From the IMG/VR virus record IMGVR_UViG_3300047481_001958, positions 1 to 20,357 of that record: DNA of 20,357 bases. The stretch is one strand, 5' to 3'. A model generated the notes under the pieces. It was given only the letters and a program-made list of their open reading frames with translations. It was not told where the DNA came from and searched no databases. A program made the position numbers and the translations under genes. This document shows, piece by piece, positions 6,272-13,414 of this stretch. Source of the stretch: a virus. Each line of letters starts with the position of its first letter. Positions within the stretch are counted from its first letter, which is position 1.

Positions 6272-6627
6272 TGTATCACTGCACGAGCAGCATAGAAGTT
6301 TGAGGCCACCGGCACATTCACACCCAGCAAGGTGGCCTTGCTGCGAACCAGATTGAGATAGTAGGCCAGGTTCACTGTGAGCTCGATGCCTGACTGTCCT
6401 TGGAATCCTTGCAACAAAGTCATGGCTGGAATGCCGGTTTCTTGTGCCACTCTAAACAGGCTCACTGCAAAGTTGCCGGCTGCACGATCAGTGGTCATCA
6501 CTGAGCGGAAATAGCTGTAGACCACATCATACTCAGCGGCCGGGATGTTTTGTTCATAGGTGTAGAATCTGTCGAACACTCGCACCGTGAGGTCTTGATT
6601 GAGGTTGGTTTGATTAACTGTGGGCAT
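6268..6627 (-). CDS. Small conserved virion-operon protein, unknown function
   Basis: A 119-residue protein of unknown function. It begins MPTVNQTNLNQDLTVRVFDR, continues FYTYEQNIPAAEYDVVYSYF, and has a central helical part (AAGNFAVSLFRVAQETG) and a hydrophobic C-terminal part (ELTVNLAYYLNLVRSKATLL). No signal peptide or membrane helix is evident. The start ATG shares one base with the upstream TAA (TAATG) and the stop overlaps the gp4 ATG (ATGA), so it is translationally coupled on both sides. Its position between tube-type proteins and gp4 suggests a role in head or tail completion, but I do not recognise a named family. Confidence 0.68.
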   Translation of the reverse strand: MPTVNQTNLNQDLTVRVFDRFYTYEQNIPAAEYDVVYSYFRSVMTTDRAAGNFAVSLFRVAQETGIPAMTLLQGFQGQSGIELTVNLAYYLNLVRSKATLLGVNVPVASNFYAARAVIQ

Positions 6628-6899
6628 TAGATTCCGGGTCCTATGCGATTGGTATTTTGGATACGTTGCAATTCCGCAGGATCACTGGTGCCCGGCACTG
6701 GAAAGATCTGGCCGTTGCCGGTGTTGATGGCCTGGCGTACCGCACCGGCCATGCTCTGTCGTACTTGGTTGATGCCCAGGGCCACGCTCTGGCTCAACAC
6801 CTGGGACGGAGCTTGTTGCCTAGTGGCCACGAACACTGTGGGGGCCTGTGTGGCTCCCACTTGTCCCAGGAAGTTTTTGGCTTGTAGATCTTGTCTCAT
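6627..6899 (-). CDS. Small Gln/Ala-rich protein, unknown function
   Basis: A 90-residue protein, MRQDLQAKNFLGQVG at the start and IQNTNRIGPGI at the end, rich in Gln, Ala, Val and Asn. Residues 25-60 (TRQQAPSQVLSQSVALGINQ and onward) are likely helical; there is no catalytic motif and no membrane segment. The start overlaps the stop of the tube-like gene (ATGA) and the stop overlaps the next start (TAATG). The gene is therefore part of a translationally linked set with the second tube-like protein, the 119-residue protein and gp4. A minor virion or assembly component is the most likely role, from context only. Confidence 0.62.
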   Translation of the reverse strand: MRQDLQAKNFLGQVGATQAPTVFVATRQQAPSQVLSQSVALGINQVRQSMAGAVRQAINTGNGQIFPVPGTSDPAELQRIQNTNRIGPGI

Positions 6900-7711
6900 T
6901 CGTCGGCCAATGATTGGTTGATGTCAAATAGATTGCCTGCTCGCAGATCATAACGGAACAAGCTACCAAAGCCCGGAACTTCGATGTTGGGCGCTCCTTG
7001 ATAGTACTTCACTGTTTCGTAGGCTATGGTCATGCTGTGTTGCATGATACCGTTGCCTTGGCTGTAGTCATAGGTGTCATGGTTCCAATTAGTGATCAAA
7101 GGATTGATCAACACATATTCGCTGTAGTTCTTACCGCCATCGAAACCATAGATCCTGATGTCTTTGAAAAACGGCGGTTTACCGGTGCTGCCGGAGGTGT
7201 TGCCATCCGAGATGCTTTCGCCGATGTAACCCCAATCATTGACCAATCGATTTTGCGCATAGATGTCGCGGGCATTGTAGCCAAATCCTGTGGTACGGTT
7301 GGCCGATGGTCCCAAACTACCATTGGTGTTGTTTGGCGTGCCATACTGCTGGGTTGGATCTTTGTAGTAGTAGCTGTAGTAATTGTACCACAGATTGCGT
7401 GCGAGATCACCGCCGTCGTCGTGGAAAGTGATGTTCACAGGATCATAGTTGATACGGGTCTGCACCACACGCTTGCGATTGTATTGATTGAGAGTTTCTG
7501 TGGTGATGGTGTACTTGGGCAGTTCAGCAGTCTTGACGATATAGCTGAGTTCGCCCACCGATGTGGCATTCAACACACTGCGGAGACCGGGGATCTCCTG
7601 CACATTGATGTTGAACACCACATGGTAAAGGAACTTGAACTTGGGTTTAAGTTCATAACCAAAACTACGGAAGACTTTGCTGGCGTGGGTGTAATCACGC
7701 AGGCTTCCCAT
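6896..7711 (-). CDS. Tail-tube-like protein, possibly tube initiator or second tube paralogue
   Basis: A 271-residue protein beginning MGSLRDYTHASKVFRSFGYE. Features recall gp19/gp54-type tube folds: an N-terminal beta region (KPKFKFLYHVVFNINVQEIP), a KTAELPKYTITTETLNQYNR segment matching the usual 'pure beta, aim for the tube lumen' stretch, then RVVQTRINYDPVNITFHDDG, and near the end GIMQHSMTIAYETVKYYQGA. The middle (about residues 118-165) is a Gly/Asn/Thr-rich insertion. It follows the gp19-like gene by 13 nt. It may be a second tube protein or a gp54-like initiator, the protein that nucleates tube polymerisation on the baseplate. I cannot decide which without structure comparison. It ends DINQSLADE and overlaps the next gene as ATGA. 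Confidence 0.6.
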   Translation of the reverse strand: MGSLRDYTHASKVFRSFGYELKPKFKFLYHVVFNINVQEIPGLRSVLNATSVGELSYIVKTAELPKYTITTETLNQYNRKRVVQTRINYDPVNITFHDDGGDLARNLWYNYYSYYYKDPTQQYGTPNNTNGSLGPSANRTTGFGYNARDIYAQNRLVNDWGYIGESISDGNTSGSTGKPPFFKDIRIYGFDGGKNYSEYVLINPLITNWNHDTYDYSQGNGIMQHSMTIAYETVKYYQGAPNIEVPGFGSLFRYDLRAGNLFDINQSLADE

Positions 7712-7724
7712 TTACCAGCCCCGA

Positions 7725-8336
7725 TTAAGCTGTTGCGCCAACCGACGTGGTAGTTCCGCCATCAAAGGCATCGCTGATGTCGATCTGTGCAGCATTGTCA
7801 AACGCTATGGTCATGTTGATGGTTACAGGAGCCGATTCACCGTAGTTCATACCACCATAGTCCGCGCCTTTGAGATAGCAACCATACAATTCCCAAGTTT
7901 CAATGGCATTGGGCACATCCACCCCATTGCCACCGTCAAGGATTTCAAAGCGTGTGAGGAACTTGTAGTCAGCACCGGCACGAGCCGAACTCATCTCAAG
8001 GAAATCCATCTGCTTCTGGATCTGCTCGGCCACCAGTTTGGCCACTGAGTTGCTGGCATCATCGCGGATTTCGCAGGTGGTGTCAGCCCAGGTATATTTG
8101 CCGGCCAGTTTCAAGGTGCTGTTATAGATGGGCAACAGGATCTCTTCGAAGCTGAGATTGGGTCGGGCAAAACTGATCACTTGCTTGGTCAGCTCGGTAG
8201 TGGGTGTTGATGTGCCAAAGTTTTCAAACACCACTCGGAAGCGGTATCTCAGCTTGGGCATCAACAGACCTTGGGCGCTAGCGCTTTGATCGCTGGCCAA
8301 GGGCACTGTCATTTTATTCAACGATGAAACGGCCAT
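7725..8336 (-). CDS. 19: Tail tube protein, T4 gp19-like
   Basis: A 203-residue probable major tail tube subunit, longer than T4 gp19 (163 residues). It would stack as hexamers to form the channel through which DNA leaves the head. After a Ser/Ala-rich start it has KLRYRFRVVFENFG, then QVISFARPNLSFEEILLPIY, the region where gp19 proteins carry the strand and loop pattern of the tube inner wall. YTWADTTCEIRDDASN and MDFLEMSSARAGADYKFLTR come next, and YGESAPVTINMTIAFDNAAQ lies at the end, like the C-terminal strand of gp19. It directly follows the sheath gene, the T4 order. The ATG has AGGAG about 9 nt upstream and a GTAAATA box 21 nt upstream, so it may be transcribed independently. Confidence 0.75.
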   Translation of the reverse strand: MAVSSLNKMTVPLASDQSASAQGLLMPKLRYRFRVVFENFGTSTPTTELTKQVISFARPNLSFEEILLPIYNSTLKLAGKYTWADTTCEIRDDASNSVAKLVAEQIQKQMDFLEMSSARAGADYKFLTRFEILDGGNGVDVPNAIETWELYGCYLKGADYGGMNYGESAPVTINMTIAFDNAAQIDISDAFDGGTTTSVGATA

Positions 8337-8357
8337 TTTTGATATCTCCTATGTTGT

Positions 8358-8364
8358 TATTTAC
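8358..8364 (-). promoter_or_regulatory. Late-type promoter box GTAAATA for the tail tube gene
   Basis: The minus strand reads GTAAATA in the 44-nt gap between the sheath stop and the tube ATG. The box ends 21 nt before the ATG, with AGGAG in between. This fits a separate late promoter for the most abundant tail subunit; activity is inferred from the match to the T4 late consensus. Confidence 0.5.
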
Positions 8365-8380
8365 CTCTATCCAAACCCAG

Positions 8381-11300
8381 TTAAGCCGCCGTTGCCGATA
8401 GCTCGCCGGTATTCTTGATACGCAGCGGGATATAGATAAACTCCACAGCTTTCACAGGCTCGATAGCGATATCAACCCAAAGCTCGTTTCTGTCGATGCG
8501 TGCGGGTGTGTTGTTGCTTTCATCGCAGACCACCAAGTAGTCATACAGGGCTCGCTTGGCCACCAGATCAATCATGAGGCTGTTGATCACATTGCTGATT
8601 TCGTTACGAGTGATCTGATCATTGGGTTCAAACAAGAACAGCTTGCCGATCTCTTCCAGTCTACCACGCAGGAAAGCCACCAAGCGTGCCACATTGATGC
8701 GATCCAGGGCCGAAGTGATGGCAGTCACGGTCTTGTTGCCAAAGTTGGTGATGCCCACGCCCGGGATGAAGGTGATGGGGTTGATGTCCAGTTCATAGAG
8801 CACATCACGCAGACCCTGTCCCACATTGACCTGGATGAACTCACCAGTGGTGGCATCCACATAACCGATCGCTGTGGCATTGTCAACCACACCGCGCTGG
8901 GTACCAGCGGGTGCCAACCATGGATAGCTTACTGCATCACTGCGGATGATGGTGCGCAGCATCATGTGGCTGGGCGGCTGTACCACGATGTTGCCGGAAA
9001 GATCCGTGGTCTGGCAGCTGGGATAGAACACGCCCAGATACTGGCTGCTGGTGCTGAGTCCGTCTTCGGTGTCCAGTCCAAGGCCATTGTTGTTGGTGGC
9101 CCAGGTGGTCACATCATTGCCAGTGGCTGCCAAACGCAAGGGTGTGTCACCCACAACAAACAAGGTGTTGTTGCGCTCGTTGCCCAGGGCCACCATATTG
9201 GGGATCAGCTCGGGATAGCCCGGAGTGGCCAGCAGGCTGAAGGCCAGCTGTTCTTCGCGTGCCTGTGTACTGGTATCAATGCCGGCTTTCATGGCTTCCA
9301 CAATGAGCTGGCGCTGGGCTTGACGACCGGCCCACATGGCACCGTTGTCGCGGTTGCCCGATGCTGTGAGCCAGGTGTTTTTCTCAGTGGGCAAGGTTTC
9401 ATCGGGGAAATCTGTGGCATTGAAATAGTTTTGCTGGAAGCTCTTGACGTTGTAGCCACTACGCCGTGTGTTGAACAGCAGCATACCTTCGGGATAAAGA
9501 CTGGGATCCGGTGCATCTAGGTCCAGATAGTTGCTGGTCAGCAAACTAACGATGGTAGGAATGGGATCGCTGACAGGGTCTGTGGTGCCGTTAGGAGCCC
9601 AACGTGCATCGGCAAACAGGATACCGTTTTCTGTGACCTGGTCAGTGGTATCAATTTCCACCCACTGGCTCACACTGTCCACAGACTCCCAACGATACAG
9701 CCGGGGATAATTTTCAAGATCACTGGTGTCTACCCAGAGATCGCCAAACTCCAAGGGAGATTCGGCAGTATCGGTCTGCGTGGTAGGTGCTGTGGCGGAT
9801 ATGATAGGCCCAGTGGCGTTACAAAGCGTGAGATTAAAACCACGCACATCATTGCTCACGTTCTGATATCCCAGCCAAGATCCGTTGTTTTGGATCATGA
9901 TGTCCACTTCGCTCACAGTGCTGTAATACCAGAGTCTGCCGTCGGCGGGATCTTGATCGGGCTCAACATCTGATTGATCATACCCAAAAACTGGGCTGCC
10001 TTGCCAGTTACTGAGCAGGATTGCCGTGGAACTGGATGTGGCTGGGCGCACAAGATCTGTGCCTGTGGTAAATCCTGCCAGGCTCAAGGGAGTGCCGGAT
10101 AGGTTGTCCAGCTGTATGATACCTCCCAAGCTGTGAGTAAACACAATAGCACCTGCGCTGTTGACACTGGCACTGACAAAAGGCACATTGGCTGCTGATA
10201 CCGCTGCAATGAAATCAGCCACAGTGGTGCCGTTGATGGTGGCTGTGCCGGTATTGGTTGTGGTGGTTCCAGCCTGACTTCCGCGTATGGTGAAACTGCT
10301 GCCGTTAACAAACGGTCCTGGAGTATTGGTATTGCCTGTGATGATGGTGGCACCCAAGGAATAGCGCTCGAAGATGATGTGATTGAACACTGTAAGTTCT
10401 AGGTTGTTGGAGTTTTCAACATAGACCTGATCCCACATCAATATGGTAGTGCCCACAGGAATGCTGCGGCCTCCGCCTGAAGGATCCAGCGCCAAGATCG
10501 CAGTCCTGTCGTTGGCGTATGCCAGGCAGGACTGCGACACAAAAGTGTCGAGCGCAGCACTGTACTTGGTCATAGTCACGTTCAGACCACCGGCCACTGG
10601 GCTCATGTTCTGCCACACAGATCCTGTGGGCTTTGGAAAATCAGCAGTGGTACGCCAGTTTGGACGACCTTGACTGTAGTCTGGCAGATATTCAGGAGCC
10701 AGATATTCACCGGCTGTGATGCCTAGAGCTGTGAGCAGTGCTGCGCCTGATGTGGGTCCTGCATCAATGGCAACCACACCGCCATTGGCCGATGAGCCAT
10801 CATTGGTGGCAAGAGAGTTGGCATAGATTGTCAGTTTGCCACTCACAGCGGCAGCAGTAACGCCAGGGATGGCCGCAGCCGTGATCACAGCAGCAAAGCC
10901 AGTTACGGTATTGGTTGCTCCCACCGTGACCAAGGTATCATTGATGTAAAGATCCGCCCCAATGGTCAACGAAGTTGGCGTACCGGTGCCTGTGATGGTG
11001 GGCCAGCATTCTTTCCAGTCATCGGTACCAATTTGTACCCAGTTATTGTAGTTGGCACTGTCTGTTCTTGCACATTTGTACCAGCCTTGGATGACTTTTT
11101 GTGCTCCTGTGGTCACAGGATCAACAATGACCACAGCATAATCACCGATGCTGCCAACAGTATCTAGGGGTGTAAAGTCTGAATTATCATAATCCACTAG
11201 ATCAGCGGTATCAGTGATCACTATAGGTGTTTCAGCAGTAAATGTCCCTGTGGTCTGGTTCCACTCGTTGATACCCCAAACCGAAGTGGCAGTGTTTACC

Positions 11301-11707
11301 CAGTAGGTGCCATCATCGGGATTGCCTGTGGGACGTGTCAGCGTTGCTGTAAGCTCGGTAAGATCAATGTCGACTCGCTGCACATAGGCACGATTGGTAA
11401 TGCCCAGAGCCGAGTATGCAGCCAGTAGCCCATATTCGTTGAGCTCGTAGCCGTTGATGGGTGTGCCAGCAGTGGTCTGATAAAAGAAAGGAACACCAAA
11501 CGTGGCAGTGAGCTCGCGCTGGCTGGTGATGAGATAGGTCTGGTTGGCATTGGCGGCCAAGGTACCTGCTGCCACGGCTGTTCCACTGCCGTTGATCTTG
11601 TTTTGTGCGGTGGCGATCAAGAAGTAGGGCACAGAGTTAACTGCGCTGGGGATGTATTGACTTTCATCAATGACTGTGACTTCAACGCCGGGTGAGAATA
11701 GAGCCAT
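8381..11707 (-). CDS. 18: Tail sheath protein, T4 gp18-like, greatly enlarged
   Basis: A 1108-residue contractile sheath subunit, against 659 in T4. The N-terminus MALFSPGVEVTVIDESQYIP is typical of sheath proteins. The C-terminal polymerisation domain is well conserved: FIPGVGITNFGNKTVTA, LEEIGKLFLFEPNDQITRNE (about residue 1029), LVVCDESNNTPARIDRNELW (about 1069) and FIYIPLRI. The middle is expanded. It holds two modules like the flagellin-hook IN repeat, near residues 245-325 (LYINDTLVTVG, ALLTALGITAG) and 475-545 (TATINGTTVADF). It also has several W/Y-rich segments with GxLWV-type strands (DGTYWVNTATSVWG, DGRLWYYSTVSE, FGDLWVDTSDLENYP). These are probably surface-exposed domains. The ATG has AAAGGAA 8 nt upstream and a late box at 11735-11742. 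Confidence 0.92.
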   Translation of the reverse strand: MALFSPGVEVTVIDESQYIPSAVNSVPYFLIATAQNKINGSGTAVAAGTLAANANQTYLITSQRELTATFGVPFFYQTTAGTPINGYELNEYGLLAAYSALGITNRAYVQRVDIDLTELTATLTRPTGNPDDGTYWVNTATSVWGINEWNQTTGTFTAETPIVITDTADLVDYDNSDFTPLDTVGSIGDYAVVIVDPVTTGAQKVIQGWYKCARTDSANYNNWVQIGTDDWKECWPTITGTGTPTSLTIGADLYINDTLVTVGATNTVTGFAAVITAAAIPGVTAAAVSGKLTIYANSLATNDGSSANGGVVAIDAGPTSGAALLTALGITAGEYLAPEYLPDYSQGRPNWRTTADFPKPTGSVWQNMSPVAGGLNVTMTKYSAALDTFVSQSCLAYANDRTAILALDPSGGGRSIPVGTTILMWDQVYVENSNNLELTVFNHIIFERYSLGATIITGNTNTPGPFVNGSSFTIRGSQAGTTTTNTGTATINGTTVADFIAAVSAANVPFVSASVNSAGAIVFTHSLGGIIQLDNLSGTPLSLAGFTTGTDLVRPATSSSTAILLSNWQGSPVFGYDQSDVEPDQDPADGRLWYYSTVSEVDIMIQNNGSWLGYQNVSNDVRGFNLTLCNATGPIISATAPTTQTDTAESPLEFGDLWVDTSDLENYPRLYRWESVDSVSQWVEIDTTDQVTENGILFADARWAPNGTTDPVSDPIPTIVSLLTSNYLDLDAPDPSLYPEGMLLFNTRRSGYNVKSFQQNYFNATDFPDETLPTEKNTWLTASGNRDNGAMWAGRQAQRQLIVEAMKAGIDTSTQAREEQLAFSLLATPGYPELIPNMVALGNERNNTLFVVGDTPLRLAATGNDVTTWATNNNGLGLDTEDGLSTSSQYLGVFYPSCQTTDLSGNIVVQPPSHMMLRTIIRSDAVSYPWLAPAGTQRGVVDNATAIGYVDATTGEFIQVNVGQGLRDVLYELDINPITFIPGVGITNFGNKTVTAITSALDRINVARLVAFLRGRLEEIGKLFLFEPNDQITRNEISNVINSLMIDLVAKRALYDYLVVCDESNNTPARIDRNELWVDIAIEPVKAVEFIYIPLRIKNTGELSATAA

Positions 11708-11724
11708 GTCTAAGGTTCCTTTAC

Positions 11725-11751
11725 TGGTTGATAATATTTATGGATCAACCA
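11725..11751. repeat. Perfect 8-bp inverted repeat with a late promoter box in its loop
   Basis: TGGTTGAT (11725-11732) and ATCAACCA (11744-11751) are perfect inverted copies separated by 11 nt. The loop carries the minus-strand box CATAAATA (11742-11735) that would drive the sheath gene. The arrangement could be an operator or a cruciform that exposes the promoter; it may also be chance. No T-tract follows it on either strand, so it is not a terminator. Confidence 0.55.
11735..11742 (-). promoter_or_regulatory. Late-type promoter box CATAAATA for the tail sheath gene
   Basis: The minus strand reads CATAAATA, seven of eight bases of the T4 late consensus TATAAATA. It ends 27 nt before the sheath ATG, and the predicted leader contains AAAGGAA as SD. 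It is one of the two closest matches to the T4 consensus in the window, as expected for a major tail gene. Confidence 0.62.
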
Positions 11752-11774
11752 AAAAAAGGCACCGTTACCGGGCC
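11751..11774 (-). terminator. Intrinsic terminator for leftward transcription
   Basis: Read on the minus strand, GGCCCG pairs with CGG-T-GCC (six pairs, one bulged T) around a GTAA tetraloop of the stable GNRA type. Seven T residues follow immediately (11757-11751). It would stop transcripts from the operon ending at 12099 just before the sheath late promoter. An overlapping stem-loop at 11771-11790 (GGGCC/GGCCC with TTT/AAA) could compete with it. On the plus strand no T-tract follows, so it works in one direction only. Confidence 0.68.
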
Positions 11775-11792
11775 CTTTGCCAAAGGCCCAGG

Positions 11793-11799
11793 GTAAATA
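11793..11799 (+). promoter_or_regulatory. Late-type promoter box GTAAATA immediately before the HNH-like gene
   Basis: The plus strand reads GTAAATA, then CAGC and ATG at 11804. The 4-nt spacing would place the transcription start inside or at the start codon. It is divergent from the sheath late promoter about 50 nt away. Confidence 0.48.
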
Positions 11800-11803
11800 C
11801 AGC

Positions 11804-12148
11804 ATGAGACCCATCTGCGAAGCCTGTAATCAACGTGCCTGCGCGGTCAACTATCATCGCGACGGCGTTGTACACTACAGAAAACGCTGTGAATCATGCA
11901 GCCGCCGAGGTCGTGGACTCAAACCACGACAACCAAGATGGCAACAAGCTGGATTCCGTAAAAAGTTGCAGTGTGATCGTTGCGGATTCCGTGCTCGTTT
12001 GCAGAGCCAGATCTTGGTGTATCATGTGGACGGTGATCTCAACAATGCAGCGGTGAAAAATCTGCGGTGTGTGTGCCGGAACTGCGTGGAGGAAATCGCT
12101 AGGAGCGATCTACCGTGGCGACCTGGAGACCTTGCACCAGATCATTGA
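11804..12148 (+). CDS. Zinc-binding HNH-like protein (degenerate HNH?)
   Basis: A 114-residue basic protein with four CxxC pairs: C5/C8, C29/C32, C57/C60 and C91/C94, suggesting two zinc sites. The C-terminal half has the layout of an HNH or treble-clef domain: CDRCG, then VYHVDGDLNN (H74, D76, N80-81), NL at 86-87 and CVCRNC. The His that usually follows the last CxxC of HNH nucleases is Val here, so nuclease activity is doubtful. I associate similar proteins with many aquatic T4-like phages; the function is unknown, perhaps DNA or RNA binding. I prefer ATG at 11804 because the GTAAATA box precedes it. A TTG at 11777 in the same frame would add nine residues across the terminator hairpin. 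Its last 50 nt overlap the opposite-strand gp1. Confidence 0.72.
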   Translation: MRPICEACNQRACAVNYHRDGVVHYRKRCESCSRRGRGLKPRQPRWQQAGFRKKLQCDRCGFRARLQSQILVYHVDGDLNNAAVKNLRCVCRNCVEEIARSDLPWRPGDLAPDH

Positions 12149-12761
12149 CTTGTGCATAGAGATGATCCAAGCTGGCATTGTTATCGAGCACACGGTCAAA
12201 TGCTGTACCTACCCAGGCGGTTTCCGAAGCGTGTATGTGCGCTTTTTCCAGCTCCATCTGGCTCAGAGCCCAACGCATGTTGTGTTCAGGGCCTCGATTG
12301 AAGCATTCGGCCGCTGAGTACCATTCAGGTTCGTCGCCACGTACCACACGCACTACACTGCCGCCGCTGTTCCTGATGGCTCGTATTTCATTGGGGAAAC
12401 GGCAATCTGAAATCACTACATCGTCTTGGCTGTTGCGCAGCTTGTTCTCTAGGCTGGCTATCCAGATATCGTCATGGAATCCCCGCCTAAACACTTCGGT
12501 GCCCCAGTTTTGCAGCACCCATCTTGGGGTGAGCTCGGGCATGTCCAGGCGCTGACTCCACCAGGCATCCACTTGCTCACGCCATTCGCGGGCCTGACGT
12601 GTGCGTCCTTCCAGCATGGTACGATCCCAGCCAAACACCGCACTAACAGCATCTTTGAGAGTGTTTGCAAAACTTTCTCGTCGGAATCCATGCACATTTA
12701 CCAGATAGTCAGCGATGGTGTCTTTGCCACTCCCAATAAATCCACAGATTCCTATGATCAT
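12099..12761 (-). CDS. 1: Deoxynucleoside monophosphate kinase, T4 gp1-like
   Basis: A 220-residue P-loop kinase that would phosphorylate dNMPs, including modified ones, to dNDPs for phage DNA synthesis. The N-terminus MIIGICGFIGSGKDTIADYL has the Walker A motif G7-x4-G12-K13-D14-T15 of the dNMP kinase family. Then come FANTLKDAVSAVFGWDRTML, PRWVLQNWGTEVFRRGFHDD and VVISDCRFPNEIRAIRNSGG, the latter typical of the gp1 family, and VVRVVRGDE. T4 gp1 has 241 residues. I start at ATG 12761: it places the P-loop at residue 7 and overlaps the upstream TGA as ATGA. A longer in-frame reading to 12869 would overlap the methyltransferase by over 100 nt. The TAG at 12101-12099 lies inside the convergent HNH-like gene. 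Confidence 0.88.
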   Translation of the reverse strand: MIIGICGFIGSGKDTIADYLVNVHGFRRESFANTLKDAVSAVFGWDRTMLEGRTRQAREWREQVDAWWSQRLDMPELTPRWVLQNWGTEVFRRGFHDDIWIASLENKLRNSQDDVVISDCRFPNEIRAIRNSGGSVVRVVRGDEPEWYSAAECFNRGPEHNMRWALSQMELEKAHIHASETAWVGTAFDRVLDNNASLDHLYAQVNDLVQGLQVATVDRS

Positions 12762-13414
12762 GTTTGCAAGTCCTTGGTGAAAATGTCGTTGATGTAGTTT
12801 GGGCCCACGCCCACGCAGTGGAAAGGTTCCAATGATGTCGGTGAAACAAAGTTGGGGTTGATCCACCAATCTTCAAAACTGAACACAGTGCCAGGATATC
12901 GATCCAATGTGTGTTGTGGTATCATGCTGGTCAACAAAGCCACATCGGGCACCACACATCGGTAACCAGCATGCTCCAATATCTGGCGGGATCGCATACG
13001 AGCATGTAGATTATCTGAGGTACCAGTATAGGCATCGTGTTCAAAAGTAATCACGGAAAAACAATGCACAGGGACCAGCTTTTCCAGTATGGCCAATGCT
13101 TGTTGAGCCAGGTCAACATCGATTTGCAGATAATCGCAGTGAGGCAGTAGATTGGTGTAGTCAAAATCCAAAGCATCGGCTACCGTGAGCAGAGTACGCC
13201 TGGTGTCTTTCCACAAAAGCGAATAATCTTCGATGTCTATGCTGATTCCATGCCAGCCAAAGTGCTGTTCAAGATGATGAGTATTGTTACCGTTGATTGG
13301 ATGTCCGGCACCAATTTCCAACCATGTTCCGTTGGTTTTTCCATCGAGCACCGTCCAAACAAACTGATCTTGCTTGACCTGTGATCGGCTACCCATAGGC
13401 CAAGCAGGCTTCAT
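12758..13414 (-). CDS. FkbM-type SAM-dependent methyltransferase
   Basis: A 218-residue protein with the class I methyltransferase pattern in the FkbM style. SQVKQDQFVWTVLDGKTNGT leads into motif I, E33-I-G-A-G-H-P-I, then NGNNTHHLEQHFGWHGISID with acidic motif II residues D60 and E62. HCDYLQIDVDLA (about 92-103) matches the FkbM IDVEG-like strand, and FEHDAYTG follows near 124. FkbM enzymes often O-methylate sugars or polyketides. Here, next to two glycosyltransferase-like proteins, glycan methylation is plausible, but the substrate is not shown. The ATG has AAGGAG 5 nt upstream and overlaps the exonuclease stop (ATGA). The C-terminal third (PGTVFSFEDWWINPNFVSP) is less typical. Confidence 0.75.
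   Translation of the reverse strand: MKPAWPMGSRSQVKQDQFVWTVLDGKTNGTWLEIGAGHPINGNNTHHLEQHFGWHGISIDIEDYSLLWKDTRRTLLTVADALDFDYTNLLPHCDYLQIDVDLAQQALAILEKLVPVHCFSVITFEHDAYTGTSDNLHARMRSRQILEHAGYRCVVPDVALLTSMIPQHTLDRYPGTVFSFEDWWINPNFVSPTSLEPFHCVGVGPNYINDIFTKDLQT

Noticed and set aside
11771-11790. Stem-loop GGGCC-C-TTT / AAA-GGCCC as a terminator
   Set aside because: No T-tract directly follows it on either strand. The adjoining hairpin at 11758-11774 with T7 is the better terminator; this one may only compete with it.
11777-11803. TTG start of the HNH-like gene at 11777
   Set aside because: It lies in a GC-rich stem-loop, lacks an SD, and precedes the GTAAATA box; ATG at 11804 is more consistent.
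12762-12869. N-terminal extension of gp1 by 36 residues
   Set aside because: The ATG at 12761 puts the Walker A motif at the usual distance and makes an ATGA overlap. The extension lies inside the methyltransferase gene and adds no family similarity.
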